Made by a program: the position numbers and the translations under genes. Under the pieces are notes generated by a model. That model did no database searches, had not been told where the DNA came from, and saw only the letters and a program-made list of their open reading frames with translations. This document shows, in pieces, positions 24,554-31,949 of a DNA stretch of 32,089 bases. Source of the DNA: Chloroflexota bacterium (GTDB lineage: Bacteria > Chloroflexota > Anaerolineae > VGOG01); NCBI GenBank assembly GCA_016875995.1, contig VGOG01000016.1:1-32089 (forward strand). The letters are read 5' to 3'. How positions within the stretch are numbered: the first letter of the stretch is position 1; each line of letters opens with the position of its first letter.

Positions 24554-24608
24554 CGTATTCCGTAGTGCGTATTGCGTGGAGGTGACGGAATACGCAACAC
24601 GCAATACG
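24554..24608. repeat. Heptamer hairpin upstream of the adaptor gene
   Basis: The left arm has three units: CGTATTC, CGTAGTG, CGTATTG (24554-24574). The right arm (24585-24608) is their inverted counterpart: CGTATTG, CGTGTTG, CGTATTC, CGT on the other strand. It lies in the 5' leader between the promoter at 24622-24650 and the adaptor start. Confidence 0.9.
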
Positions 24609-24621
24609 CTTGTTTGATGGT

Positions 24622-24650
24622 ATTCTAACACAGGATGGAGAGTTTGTCCA
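24622..24650 (-). promoter_or_regulatory. Promoter of the exporter operon
   Basis: On the minus strand a -35 TGGACA (24650-24645) and a -10 TAGAAT (24627-24622) are separated by 17 bases. The -10 has an upstream TG. It lies about 80 bases upstream of the adaptor start. Confidence 0.7.
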
Positions 24651-24724
24651 GAAGTTGGATTCGGGGGTGATGATTGGTGCGTGCTATCAGTAAATACGTT
24701 GGCGGGGGCAGAGTATCACAGATT

Positions 24725-24844
24725 TTACTTGCCAAATTCCTGGTACTGCGGATCACCCCCCTTTGCGCAAGCCCTCTGCACTTCCTCGTCATGGAAAGGC
24801 AATTTGAGATTATCCAGTGCCTGATTTAAGCCTGAAAAGCTCAT
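24725..24844 (-). CDS. Possible small protein, 39 aa
   Basis: An ATG-TAA frame reads MSFSGLNQALDNLKLP near the start and ends in DPQYQEFGK. It fills part of the 328-base space between the exporter operon and the glycosyltransferase (24543-24870), which otherwise holds only the repeat and the promoter. It starts 27 bases after the glycosyltransferase stop on the same strand. No ribosome site is visible and I recognise no family. The composition looks protein-like, but it may be chance or a remnant. Confidence 0.3.
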   Translation of the reverse strand: MSFSGLNQALDNLKLPFHDEEVQRACAKGGDPQYQEFGK

Positions 24845-24870
24845 TTGGGGATGGTGGCAGGTTCAACAGG

Positions 24871-25905
24871 CTACTTCTTGCGGGAGATAAAGAGCAACAG
24901 GAGCAAGGTCATGGCCCCCAGCACCAGCAGAGCCAGGAATTTGTAGAGGCGAGACGAGATGACCAGGGCGAGGAATCCGAAGAGAGAGCAGAAGAGGTAA
25001 TAGAGGAGAACGATCTGGCGCTGGGAGAGGCCCAGGTCCAGCAGGCGGAAGTGGAGGTGGCCTCGATCTCCCATGAGGGGGGAGCGATCTCGGCGCCATC
25101 GCTCGAAGATGAGCCAGGCTACGTCCAGGATGGGGATGCCCATCACCAACAACACGGTGGCCATCTTGGCCCCAGCGATGATGCCCAGGGCCCCCACGGC
25201 GAAGCCCAGGAAGAAGGAGCCAGAGCTACCCATGAATACCCTGGCGGGATGGAAGTTGTAAGGCAGAAAGCCCAAGGTTGCGCCCAACAGGGCCAGGGGC
25301 AGGAGGGCCACGCTATGCTGACCCTCGCGGTACATGTGGATGGCAAGTACGGCGGAGAGAATGGCCGCCACCCCTGCCGCCAGTCCGTCCAGGCCGTCCA
25401 GCCAATTGACGGTGTTCATCATGCCCATCAGCCAGAAGATGGTGAGGGGCAAAGTGACATACCAGGGGAACCACACCTGCCCCCCCTCCTTCCCCCCCAA
25501 AGCTGGGGGGGCGAAGGGATTGTTGATCACCTCGATGAAGATGAGGAACTGGATGGCAATGAGGGAGGCGATGAACTGGGCGATGAGCTGTGGGGCTGGC
25601 GAGAGCTCCTTCTTGTCATCCCAGATACCCATCAAGAAAATGAACGTAGAGCCCAAGAGCAGGCCCACCAGCCTGGTCAGCTCCTTGGGATCCTGCCGCT
25701 CCACCGGCAGGAACTGGGCCAGCACGGCCGCGACCACGAAGGCCACGTACAGCGCCACACCGCCCAGCCTGGACTTCGTACCGGCGTGCCTCCGCCTGCC
25801 CCCCGGCGCGGCTACGAAGCCGTAGCGCTGTCCCAGCAACCGCGCCAGCGGGGTCAGCGCCAGCGCCAGAGCAAAAGCTATCACCAAAACCAAAACAAAA
25901 GGCAT
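24871..25905 (-). CDS. Polyprenyl-phosphate sugar-1-phosphate transferase (WecA/TagO/MraY family)
   Basis: This 344-aa membrane enzyme transfers a sugar-1-phosphate (often GlcNAc-1-P) from a UDP-sugar to undecaprenyl phosphate, starting a cell-surface glycan. It has about ten hydrophobic segments. WDDKKEL holds the Asp pair (96-97), NTVNWLDGLDGLAAG (164-178) is the catalytic loop, and GDRGHLHFRL (279-288) corresponds to the HLHHRL motif with one His replaced by Phe. WecA/TagO type is favoured over MraY. Residues 133-142 (PPALGGKEGG) are encoded by a C-rich palindrome. The ATG at 25905 has AGGGGTG upstream. Confidence 0.9.
   Translation of the reverse strand: MPFVLVLVIAFALALALTPLARLLGQRYGFVAAPGGRRRHAGTKSRLGGVALYVAFVVAAVLAQFLPVERQDPKELTRLVGLLLGSTFIFLMGIWDDKKELSPAPQLIAQFIASLIAIQFLIFIEVINNPFAPPALGGKEGGQVWFPWYVTLPLTIFWLMGMMNTVNWLDGLDGLAAGVAAILSAVLAIHMYREGQHSVALLPLALLGATLGFLPYNFHPARVFMGSSGSFFLGFAVGALGIIAGAKMATVLLVMGIPILDVAWLIFERWRRDRSPLMGDRGHLHFRLLDLGLSQRQIVLLYYLFCSLFGFLALVISSRLYKFLALLVLGAMTLLLLLFISRKK
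25480..25519. repeat. C-rich/G-rich palindrome inside the sugar transferase gene
   Basis: Runs of seven C on either side of CTT, then AAAGCT, then seven G and GAAGGG. It is read in frame as a Pro-Pro-Ala-Leu-Gly-Gly loop between two membrane segments. Confidence 0.8.
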
Positions 25906-25941
25906 CGTTTCACCCCTAATGCGAAGTAGAGATCTCGGGGA

Positions 25942-28023
25942 TCACTGTTCGTCTTGTGGAAAAAAAGGAAAAGGCAGCACGTTCGTATTGCGTATTGCGT
26001 ATTCCGTCAAGCTGACGCCGTCTCTCCGTGAGGACTTTCCAGGAAAACTCAAAGCGCGTTCCTCCAGGACGACGGCGTCGTTGGCCCAGCGGGTTCCATC
26101 GGGAGCGATAGCCGGCAGCCTGACGACTGTCTGGGGATCGTAGAGGCCAACGGCAAGGGTGTAACGCTCACCAGGCAGATCCTCAGGCAATTCGAGAACA
26201 CGCTGGTCGCGCACTACGTCTCCCCCGCGCCAGAAAACCGTGGGCAGGTGATCGCTGGCTGGCTGGGAATCCTTCTGAGCGACTAACCTGCCATCGGCAT
26301 CGTAGAGATGCAGGAAAACGGTGTAGCGACGCTGCGGCGGCTCCAGGCACTTCCACCACAGAGTCACCTTCAGCAGGCCATCGTCTTTCTCCACCGAATG
26401 CCCCGCCAGGGCGATGCTCTCGCCAAAGGTAGCCATCTCCTCCCAGCCCTCCTGCGGCGAGACCAGCCAGTTGGCCGTGAGGTCGAAGAACTCCCAGTCG
26501 AAGAAATCGAAAAGATAGACCTGTCCTTGGGCCAGAAGCGCTCGCAAGTCCTCCAGGTCGGTCTCATCGCCGTAGGTGGCCCAGCCCGGCTGGAACTCCC
26601 GCACCACCACGCCCCTGGCCTGGCGCCTGGGGCCACCGTTGAAAGCCACGAAGTCAGCCAGGTCGGCGTAGAGGGGAATGACCACCGCCCCGGCCGAGCC
26701 GTAGGGATAGGGATAAACGCACCCTTCCTCCGTCGAGCTGAAGTGGAAAGGCAGGTTGACGTAGGTCAGCTCTCGTTCCGTCGGGACCGTCCGAGCCGTC
26801 TCGCTCATCGAACGCATCAGTTCCGTCGTCCTGGCGAAATCGCTGAGGCGGCAGCCGATGAAGTCCAGGCTGGACCAGACCAGCGCCACCACCAGTGCCC
26901 AGGCAAGTAAGCTACGCACCCCCCCCCTGCCCCCCCTGGAGGGGGGGGTTGGGGGAGGTGGGAGGAAGGCCAGGGGAAGCGTCGCCCAGAGCAAGGCCGC
27001 GCCGACTGCCGTGAAGTAATAGAGCCTGGGGCTGCCGCTAACGTAAGCGCTCTCCAGGAAGAACGTAGCCGGCAGCGCCGAGAAAACGGCCCAGGCCAGG
27101 GATAGAGAGAAAGAGCGCGTTTTGGCCCGGCGCCCCGCTACGTATAGAACTACGAACGAGGCCAGGGCAACGGCCACCAGCGCCACCGCTTTCCCCCCCA
27201 GTGGGGGGGATGAAAGGGGGGGATGCGTCACCAGGGTCGAGGCCAGGGGGGCGACGGGGTAGACGATGGCCTGTAAAAAGTGCAGGGCGTTCTCCCAGAT
27301 ACCGGCCAGGGGCTGTAACCCAGCGGTGGGCAGCTTGGGCACACGAAGCCACAGAGCGAGGAACAGCAACGGCTCTATCAGGTAAGTCAGCGACCGTTTG
27401 TCGAAGGCCCTGCCTCGTTCGATCAACTCCCAGGCGATGAGCAGAAAAGGGGCGATGACCGCGTTTTCCTGGGTGAAAAGCGCCAGGACGAGGGTCAGGT
27501 GCGAGGCGTAGAACAACCAGTTCGCACCCTGCCTGGCCTCCCGATAGAGGACCAGGGTAGCCAGAACGAAAAACGTGGTCAGGGGATGAACGAAAGCGCC
27601 CACGTAGGCCACTGCCTCGTAGCTGAAGGGATAGAGGGCGAACAGCACGGCGGCCACGAAGGCATAGTCCTTATGCTTCGTGAGGCGATAGGCCAGCAGC
27701 CAGACCAGGGCACAGTTAGCGGCGTGGAAGACGAGGTTCAGCGAGTGGAGCAAAAAGGGGTCGTGGTGGCCGACGACGGCGTGGAGGGCTTTCCATAGGG
27801 CAAAGCTGAGCGGCCGGTAATAGGCGTGGTCCCGCGCCGAGACGAAGAACCAGGCAAGGGAGCGGCCCTCCATCCAGCGGAAGTGGCCGGTGGGATCGTC
27901 GTTGAAAAAGAGGAAGCCCAGCGCGTCTCGGTAGACGAAGAAAGCAACAGCGGCAACCACGACCATTCCGAGGATAGGATGGCGGGCGAAGTTACAGAAT
28001 GCCCTCGAGGCCCGCTTAAGCAT
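25942..28023 (-). CDS. GT-C type membrane glycosyltransferase-like protein
   Basis: This 693-aa multi-spanning protein has an early FFNDDPTGHFRWMEG loop with an Asp pair, as in GT-C enzymes that use lipid-linked sugars, then ARDHAYYRPLSFALWKALHAVVGHHDPFLLHSLNLVFHAANCALVWLLAYRL, a block typical of TMTC/PMT-like proteins. About ten membrane segments follow. The last 200 residues form a soluble domain with YTVFLHLYDADGRLVAQ and VRDQRVLELPEDLPGERYTLAVGLYDP. Acceptor and donor are unknown. The ATG at 28023 has GAGGA upstream; an earlier in-frame start would overlap upp. Two C-rich palindromes and a C-terminal heptamer array (TEYAIRNTNV) are translated within it. Confidence 0.75.
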   Translation of the reverse strand: MLKRASRAFCNFARHPILGMVVVAAVAFFVYRDALGFLFFNDDPTGHFRWMEGRSLAWFFVSARDHAYYRPLSFALWKALHAVVGHHDPFLLHSLNLVFHAANCALVWLLAYRLTKHKDYAFVAAVLFALYPFSYEAVAYVGAFVHPLTTFFVLATLVLYREARQGANWLFYASHLTLVLALFTQENAVIAPFLLIAWELIERGRAFDKRSLTYLIEPLLFLALWLRVPKLPTAGLQPLAGIWENALHFLQAIVYPVAPLASTLVTHPPLSSPPLGGKAVALVAVALASFVVLYVAGRRAKTRSFSLSLAWAVFSALPATFFLESAYVSGSPRLYYFTAVGAALLWATLPLAFLPPPPTPPSRGGRGGVRSLLAWALVVALVWSSLDFIGCRLSDFARTTELMRSMSETARTVPTERELTYVNLPFHFSSTEEGCVYPYPYGSAGAVVIPLYADLADFVAFNGGPRRQARGVVVREFQPGWATYGDETDLEDLRALLAQGQVYLFDFFDWEFFDLTANWLVSPQEGWEEMATFGESIALAGHSVEKDDGLLKVTLWWKCLEPPQRRYTVFLHLYDADGRLVAQKDSQPASDHLPTVFWRGGDVVRDQRVLELPEDLPGERYTLAVGLYDPQTVVRLPAIAPDGTRWANDAVVLEERALSFPGKSSRRDGVSLTEYAIRNTNVLPFPFFPQDEQ
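25984..26004. repeat. Three heptamers encoding the end of the GT-C protein
   Basis: CGTATTG, CGTATTG, CGTATTC at exact 7-base steps, the same motif as the array at 24554-24608. It is translated on the minus strand as EYAIRNT. Confidence 0.85.
26919..26957. repeat. C-rich/G-rich palindrome inside the GT-C gene, copy 1
   Basis: Runs of C (interrupted by TG) are followed by GGA and runs of G. It encodes a Pro-Pro-Thr-Pro-Pro-Ser-Arg-Gly-Gly loop after a membrane segment, in frame. Confidence 0.75.
27191..27222. repeat. C-rich/G-rich palindrome inside the GT-C gene, copy 2
   Basis: TTCCCCCCCA followed by GTGGGGGGGA and a further G run. It encodes a loop with PPLSSPPLGGK, in frame, before a membrane segment. 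Confidence 0.75.
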
Positions 28024-28036
28024 CGGGCAATCCTCG

Positions 28037-28663
28037 TCAACCTGTTCCAAACAGCCTGTCCCCCGCATCGCCCAGGCCGGGCACAATGTAGCCTATGTCG
28101 TTCAGACGCTCGTCCACGGCGGCGATGTGGATGGGAACGTCAGGGTGGGCACGGGAGAGACGCTCGATCCCCTCCGGGGCAGCGATGAGGCCCACGAACT
28201 TGATGTTTCGCACTCCGCTCCTCTTGAGGATGTCCACTGCGGCCACCGCCGAGCCACCAGTGGCCAGCATGGGGTCGAGGATGAAGGCAATCTCAGCCGT
28301 GGCTTCCCTGGGCACATTGGTGTAGTACTCGATGGGCTGCAAGGTCTCTTCCTCCCGATGGAGGCCGATGTGCCAGATTTGAGCGGTAGGGATCATTTCC
28401 AGCGCTGGCTCCACCATCGGCAGGCCAGCCCGCAGGATGGGAGCAAAGGCTATCTCCTCCACCAGGACTTTACCCACCGTGCTGCCCATGGGCGAGGTAA
28501 CAGGGCGTTCTACAGGAATTAGATCCCTGGTTGCCTCGTAAAGCAGCAACCAGGTTACCTCCCTTACCAGCTCGCGAAATCTCTTGGGCTCGGTGTTCAC
28601 GTCCCGCAGGAGGGTGAGCTTGTGTTGGATCAAAGGGTGGGTGGATTGAAAGACGTTGGCCAT
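28037..28663 (-). CDS. upp: Uracil phosphoribosyltransferase
   Basis: This salvage enzyme makes UMP from uracil and PRPP. From the ATG at 28663 the protein is 208 aa, the standard length. It has the N-terminal HPLIQHKLTLLRD block, FAPILRAGLPMVE, HREEETLQPIEYY, the PRPP loop AFILDPMLATGGSA and the uracil-binding C-terminal YIVPGLGDAGDRLFGT. GGAG lies seven bases before the ATG; a TTG four codons upstream is less likely. It lies downstream of a repeat after the por operon and 13 bases before the GT-C gene start. Confidence 0.97.
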   Translation of the reverse strand: MANVFQSTHPLIQHKLTLLRDVNTEPKRFRELVREVTWLLLYEATRDLIPVERPVTSPMGSTVGKVLVEEIAFAPILRAGLPMVEPALEMIPTAQIWHIGLHREEETLQPIEYYTNVPREATAEIAFILDPMLATGGSAVAAVDILKRSGVRNIKFVGLIAAPEGIERLSRAHPDVPIHIAAVDERLNDIGYIVPGLGDAGDRLFGTG

Positions 28664-28680
28664 TGGATTCTCCAACAGTA

Positions 28681-28752
28681 ATCAGGTAATCAGGGAATCA
28701 GGGATTAGGTCTCGCCCCTGATTCCCTGATCACTGATTCCCTGATCACTGAT
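28681..28752. repeat. ATCAGGG-type repeat hairpin between porB and upp
   Basis: The left arm repeats ATCAGGTA/ATCAGGGA units. The right arm holds two exact 15-base units, CTGATTCCCTGATCA (28718-28732 and 28733-28747), plus CTGAT. The arms are inverted. It resembles the repeat at 2243-2320 and ends 10 bases before the porB stop. Confidence 0.9.
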
Positions 28753-28762
28753 AACCGTTCCC

Positions 28763-29689
28763 TCATTCCCCACAGCGTTCGAGAAGCCTCTCCCACTCCT
28801 GATCCACGCGGGCCTGGATCTCGTCAATGACGTGCCGGAACTGGGGCTGGTAGAGGTGGCGGAAGCGTCCCTGGCGGTCGAGCCAGGCGGTGATGGGCTT
28901 CTTCTCCCGCGGCTTGTAATTCAGCTTCCACTGGCCGTTCTCCACCTCGTAGAGGGGCCAGTAACAGGTCTCCACGGCCAGCCTGGCCATCTCGATGCTC
29001 TCTTCGGTCTCATGCCGCCAACCGCGGGGACAGGGGGCGATGACGTTGAGAAAAGCCGGGCCATCGGCGGCGACGCCCTTCTGGGCTTTGGTCATCAAGT
29101 CGCGCCAGTGGCTGGGCGAGGCCTGGGCCACGTAGGGGATGCCGTGGGCGGCGAAGATCTCGGTGAGCGGTTTGCGCCATTGCTGCTTGCCGGGGATAAC
29201 CTCACCCGCTGGCGAGGTAGTGGTGTGGGCGCCCAGCGGGGTGGCGCTGGAGCGCTGGATGCCCGTATTCATGTACGCCTCGTTGTCGTAGCAGACGTAC
29301 ATCATCTTGTGGCCCCGCTCGAAGCAGCCCGAGATCCACTGCAGGCCGATGTCGTAGGTGGCCCCGTCACCACCGAAGGCGATGAACTTGAGCCCTCGGT
29401 CCTCGATCTTGCCCTGACGCACCAGGGAGCGATACATGGCCTCGGCCCCGGCGATGGTGGACGAGGCGTTCTCGAAGGCACTGTGGATCCAGGGCACCCG
29501 CCAGGACGAATAGGGATAGATCGAAGTGGCGATCTCCATACAACTGGTGGCACAGGATAGCACCACCGGGTCATCTATGGCATTTAGGATCTGTCGGGTC
29601 AAGACTGGCTCGGCGCAGCCGGCGCAGAAGCGATGTCCGGCTACGAGCCGTTCCTCTTTGTTCGCGAGCTCCTTCAACTTTATGGCCAT
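28763..29689 (-). CDS. porB: Pyruvate:ferredoxin oxidoreductase, beta subunit
   Basis: This subunit binds thiamine diphosphate and the proximal 4Fe-4S cluster in the enzyme that oxidises pyruvate to acetyl-CoA, CO2 and reduced ferredoxin. The 308-aa protein has cluster Cys22, Cys25, Cys50 and Cys220. The TPP motif starts GGDGATYDIG (106-115) and ends near DNEAYMNTG (135-143). LGAHTTTSPAGEV is typical of PorB. The ATG at 29689 lies 12 bases after the porA stop. Closely related 2-oxoacid enzymes cannot be wholly excluded, but the PorB-like sequence and subunit set favour pyruvate. Confidence 0.94.
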   Translation of the reverse strand: MAIKLKELANKEERLVAGHRFCAGCAEPVLTRQILNAIDDPVVLSCATSCMEIATSIYPYSSWRVPWIHSAFENASSTIAGAEAMYRSLVRQGKIEDRGLKFIAFGGDGATYDIGLQWISGCFERGHKMMYVCYDNEAYMNTGIQRSSATPLGAHTTTSPAGEVIPGKQQWRKPLTEIFAAHGIPYVAQASPSHWRDLMTKAQKGVAADGPAFLNVIAPCPRGWRHETEESIEMARLAVETCYWPLYEVENGQWKLNYKPREKKPITAWLDRQGRFRHLYQPQFRHVIDEIQARVDQEWERLLERCGE

Positions 29690-29701
29690 TTAGTCACTCC
29701 T

Positions 29702-30898
29702 TTACTCTCTCAATCCAAGATAACTGACCACGCTCTTCACCTCGCCCGTCTCGGCTATCTCGGCCAGGTCGTGGGCCACGCGCTCGATGTAAGCGGGCAC
29801 GATGTCACGGCCGCCCAGGCCGAAGATGTAGTCCGCCACCTTCGTCGTGGCGTTCCCGGCGGCGAAGAGGGCGGCGCACAGCTCCAGGAAAAGTGGGCCA
29901 GGGCCATGGCCGTTCAGCGCTCCAAAGACGATGGAGCGGTCCAGCACTCCCACCGCTTTCACGTCGGCCAGGGCCTCAGCGAACTCTCTGGCCGGAAAGG
30001 GGCGGAAGACCCTGGGCTTGATGAGGCCGATCTTGATCCCCTTCTCGCGCAACCCACGCACCACCATCCGGGCCGTGCCTGCCGTGGAAGAGAGGACGAC
30101 GATGGCCATCTCAGCGTCGTCCATCTCGTAGGCGTCGAAGATGCCGTATTTTCGCCCCGTCAGCCTGCCGTACGCCTCGCCCATCTCCACGATGACCGGC
30201 ATGGCCCTGGAGAGGGCGTCGGTCTGCTGGCGCTTGTGCTCGAAGTAGAAATCATACATGTCCCAACTGCCGTAGGTGGCCGGGTTATCCACGTCGAGCA
30301 GAGAGTGCTCAGGCTTGTACTCGCCGATGAAACCTTTAACTGTCCCGTCGTCGAGCACCTCCACCCGCTCCACCCCGTGGCCGGTGATGAAGCCATCCTG
30401 CATGACCATCACCGGCAGCAACAGGCGCTCAGCGATACGCACCGCCTGGACGGCGTTGTCGTAGGCCTCCTGGGGGTTCTCGGAGTAGAGCTGGATCCAC
30501 CCCGCGTCGCGGGCGCCCATGGAATCGGAGTGGTCGCAGTGGATGTTGAGGGGGGCCGACAGGGCTCGGTTGACCACGCTCATCACCACAGGTAGCCGCA
30601 GCGAGGCGGCGACGTAGAGCATCTCCCACATCAGGGCCAGGCCCGCCGAGGCAGTGGCGGTCATCACCCTCCCGCCGGCGGCGGAGGCCCCGATGCAGCA
30701 GCTCATGGCGGCGTGCTCACTCTCCACAGCGATGAACTCGGTGTCCACCAGCCCGTCGGCCACGAAGTTGGAGAAGGTCTGCACGATCTCCGTCTGGGGG
30801 GTGATGGGGTAAGCGGCCACCACGTCGGGGTTTATCTGGCGCATGGCCTCGGCTACAGCGCGGGCTCCGTCCAGAGCCCGGATCTTTGATTTTGCCAT
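29702..30898 (-). CDS. porA: Pyruvate:ferredoxin oxidoreductase, alpha subunit
   Basis: This is the subunit that shapes the pyruvate site at the TPP cofactor. From the ATG at 30898 the protein is 398 aa, normal for PorA. It begins KIRALDGARAVAEAMRQINPDVVAAYPITPQTEIV, with conserved YPITP, then ESEHAAMSCCIGASAAGGRVMTATASAGLALMWEML. Further along are NIHCDHSDSMGARDAGW and, in the C-terminal half, IGLIKPRVFRPFP and LDRSIVFGALNGHGP. GGAGG lies seven bases upstream of the ATG. The frame is open further upstream across porD, but that extension is not protein-like. Confidence 0.95.
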   Translation of the reverse strand: MAKSKIRALDGARAVAEAMRQINPDVVAAYPITPQTEIVQTFSNFVADGLVDTEFIAVESEHAAMSCCIGASAAGGRVMTATASAGLALMWEMLYVAASLRLPVVMSVVNRALSAPLNIHCDHSDSMGARDAGWIQLYSENPQEAYDNAVQAVRIAERLLLPVMVMQDGFITGHGVERVEVLDDGTVKGFIGEYKPEHSLLDVDNPATYGSWDMYDFYFEHKRQQTDALSRAMPVIVEMGEAYGRLTGRKYGIFDAYEMDDAEMAIVVLSSTAGTARMVVRGLREKGIKIGLIKPRVFRPFPAREFAEALADVKAVGVLDRSIVFGALNGHGPGPLFLELCAALFAAGNATTKVADYIFGLGGRDIVPAYIERVAHDLAEIAETGEVKSVVSYLGLRE

Positions 30899-30909
30899 TT
30901 CATTTCCTC

Positions 30910-31233
30910 CTATTGCTCCTCCACCATTTGAATGACTTTGCCTGGTTGACCGGTGTAGGCGTGGGCCTCCACCTTGACCGGGCACTCGGCGGCGCAGATG
31001 CCGCAGCCCTTGCAGTGATCGTAGTCGAACCCGATCACTTTGCTGTTTTCGACGAGAATGATCGAATCGGGACAGTAGACCCAGCAGATCATGCAGTGGG
31101 TGCACCCCTCGGCGTCGCGCACAGGGCGCAATGAACGCCAACCGCCCGTAATATACTCCACTGAGTTTCCCGCCTCGAAGACCGTCCCGGCGATAGAGGC
31201 TTCCCTCCAGCCGGCTTCTAAATTCACTGCCAT
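30910..31233 (-). CDS. porD: Pyruvate:ferredoxin oxidoreductase, delta (2x4Fe-4S) subunit
   Basis: This is the ferredoxin-like electron-transfer subunit. The 107-aa protein carries two full cluster motifs: Cys44, 47, 50, 54 (CTHCMICWVYCP) and Cys74, 77, 80, 84 (CKGCGICAAECP). The N-terminal GGWRSLRPV block is typical of PorD. The ATG at 31233 has GGAGGGATAGAA upstream and lies two bases after the porG stop. Confidence 0.95.
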   Translation of the reverse strand: MAVNLEAGWREASIAGTVFEAGNSVEYITGGWRSLRPVRDAEGCTHCMICWVYCPDSIILVENSKVIGFDYDHCKGCGICAAECPVKVEAHAYTGQPGKVIQMVEEQ

Positions 31234-31235
31234 TT

Positions 31236-31808
31236 CTATCCCTCCGCTACTTCTTCGTATGCTCGCTTGACGGCGGTCAAGTTGGCTTCCACCACCTCGG
31301 CCCGTAGCTTCTCCCCCAATCGCTCTTTGGTGCAGTGGGCGACGCTATCCAATGACACCAGGCCGGTGACCCTGGCCACAGCGCCCAGCATGAGGGTGCT
31401 GGGGATGTCCCGCCCCAGGGTGTCCATGGCGATGCGCGTGGCATCGAGAGTGGCCACCGTGCCCCCCTTCAGTCCCAGCTTCTCGCGGACCTCCGCTGGC
31501 GAATCCGGGGTATTGACGATGGCAATGCCGTCCCCTTTGAGCCCTTCCGTAAGATCCACCACTCCGATGAGGTTGGGGTTGACCACCACAATCACGTCGG
31601 GATGCAGGATTTGGTGGTGGACCTCGATGGGCCCATCGCTGATGCGGGTGTAGGATTTGATGGGCGCTCCCATGCGCTCCGGGCCGTAGTCAGGGAAGGC
31701 CTGGAAGTACTTTCCCTCCTGCATGGCCGCCTCAGCCAATAGCTCGCCGGCGGTGACCACGCCCTGTCCGGCACGGCCATGCCAGCGAATCTCGGTAAGT
31801 TTACCCAT
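31236..31808 (-). CDS. porG: Pyruvate:ferredoxin oxidoreductase, gamma subunit
   Basis: This is the gamma subunit that contributes to CoA handling. The 190-aa protein opens with EIRWHGRAGQGVVTAGELLAEAAMQEGKYFQAFPDYGPERMGAP, the core signature of the family, and ends with a helical LGEKLRAEVVEANLTAVKRAYEE. The ATG at 31808 follows GAGGAGG. It is the first gene of porG-porD-porA-porB. Confidence 0.95.
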   Translation of the reverse strand: MGKLTEIRWHGRAGQGVVTAGELLAEAAMQEGKYFQAFPDYGPERMGAPIKSYTRISDGPIEVHHQILHPDVIVVVNPNLIGVVDLTEGLKGDGIAIVNTPDSPAEVREKLGLKGGTVATLDATRIAMDTLGRDIPSTLMLGAVARVTGLVSLDSVAHCTKERLGEKLRAEVVEANLTAVKRAYEEVAEG

Positions 31809-31832
31809 GCTAGCCTCCTCGTTTCAGCAATA

Positions 31833-31857
31833 GGCAATTAGCGTCCCGCTAATTGCC
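31833..31857. promoter_or_regulatory. Perfect 11-bp inverted repeat at the por transcription start
   Basis: GGCAATTAGCG (31833-31843) and CGCTAATTGCC (31847-31857) are perfect inverted copies around three bases. The predicted por start site falls at or next to its outer end, so the mRNA could begin with this hairpin; it could equally be an operator. The CAATAGG/CAATTAG units hint at a heptamer origin. Confidence 0.75.
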
Positions 31858-31863
31858 GGCCTT

Positions 31864-31892
31864 ATTTTATCACTAATGGGCACCTTTGTCAA
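31864..31892 (-). promoter_or_regulatory. Promoter of the por operon
   Basis: On the minus strand a perfect -35 TTGACA (31892-31887) and a -10 TAAAAT (31869-31864) are separated by 17 bases. This is the strongest promoter match in the window. Confidence 0.85.
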
Positions 31893-31900
31893 AGAAGGAT

Positions 31901-31929
31901 TTCACTTTTTCCGCTCTTTCTGGTATAAT
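31901..31929 (+). promoter_or_regulatory. Promoter of ruvB
   Basis: A -35 TTCACT (31901-31906) and a perfect extended -10 TGGTATAAT (ending 31929) are separated by 17 bases. The -35 is nine bases from the -35 of the divergent por promoter. Confidence 0.8.
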
Positions 31930-31949
31930 CGCTGTTGTATGAGGAAACT

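Noticed and set aside
24817-25929. A 370-codon plus-strand frame
   Set aside because: It is antisense to the sugar transferase with low-complexity Gln/Glu/His composition and no motif.
1360-28752. CRISPR array
   Set aside because: Repeat units are 7-8 bases without spacers of 30 or so bases and no cas genes are present.
29633-30595. A 320-codon plus-strand frame
   Set aside because: It is antisense to porA and porB, which have full family signatures.
30899-31141. An 81-residue N-terminal extension of porA
   Set aside because: It runs through porD in another frame, is Arg/Gly-rich, and the ATG at 30898 has a strong ribosome site and matches family length.
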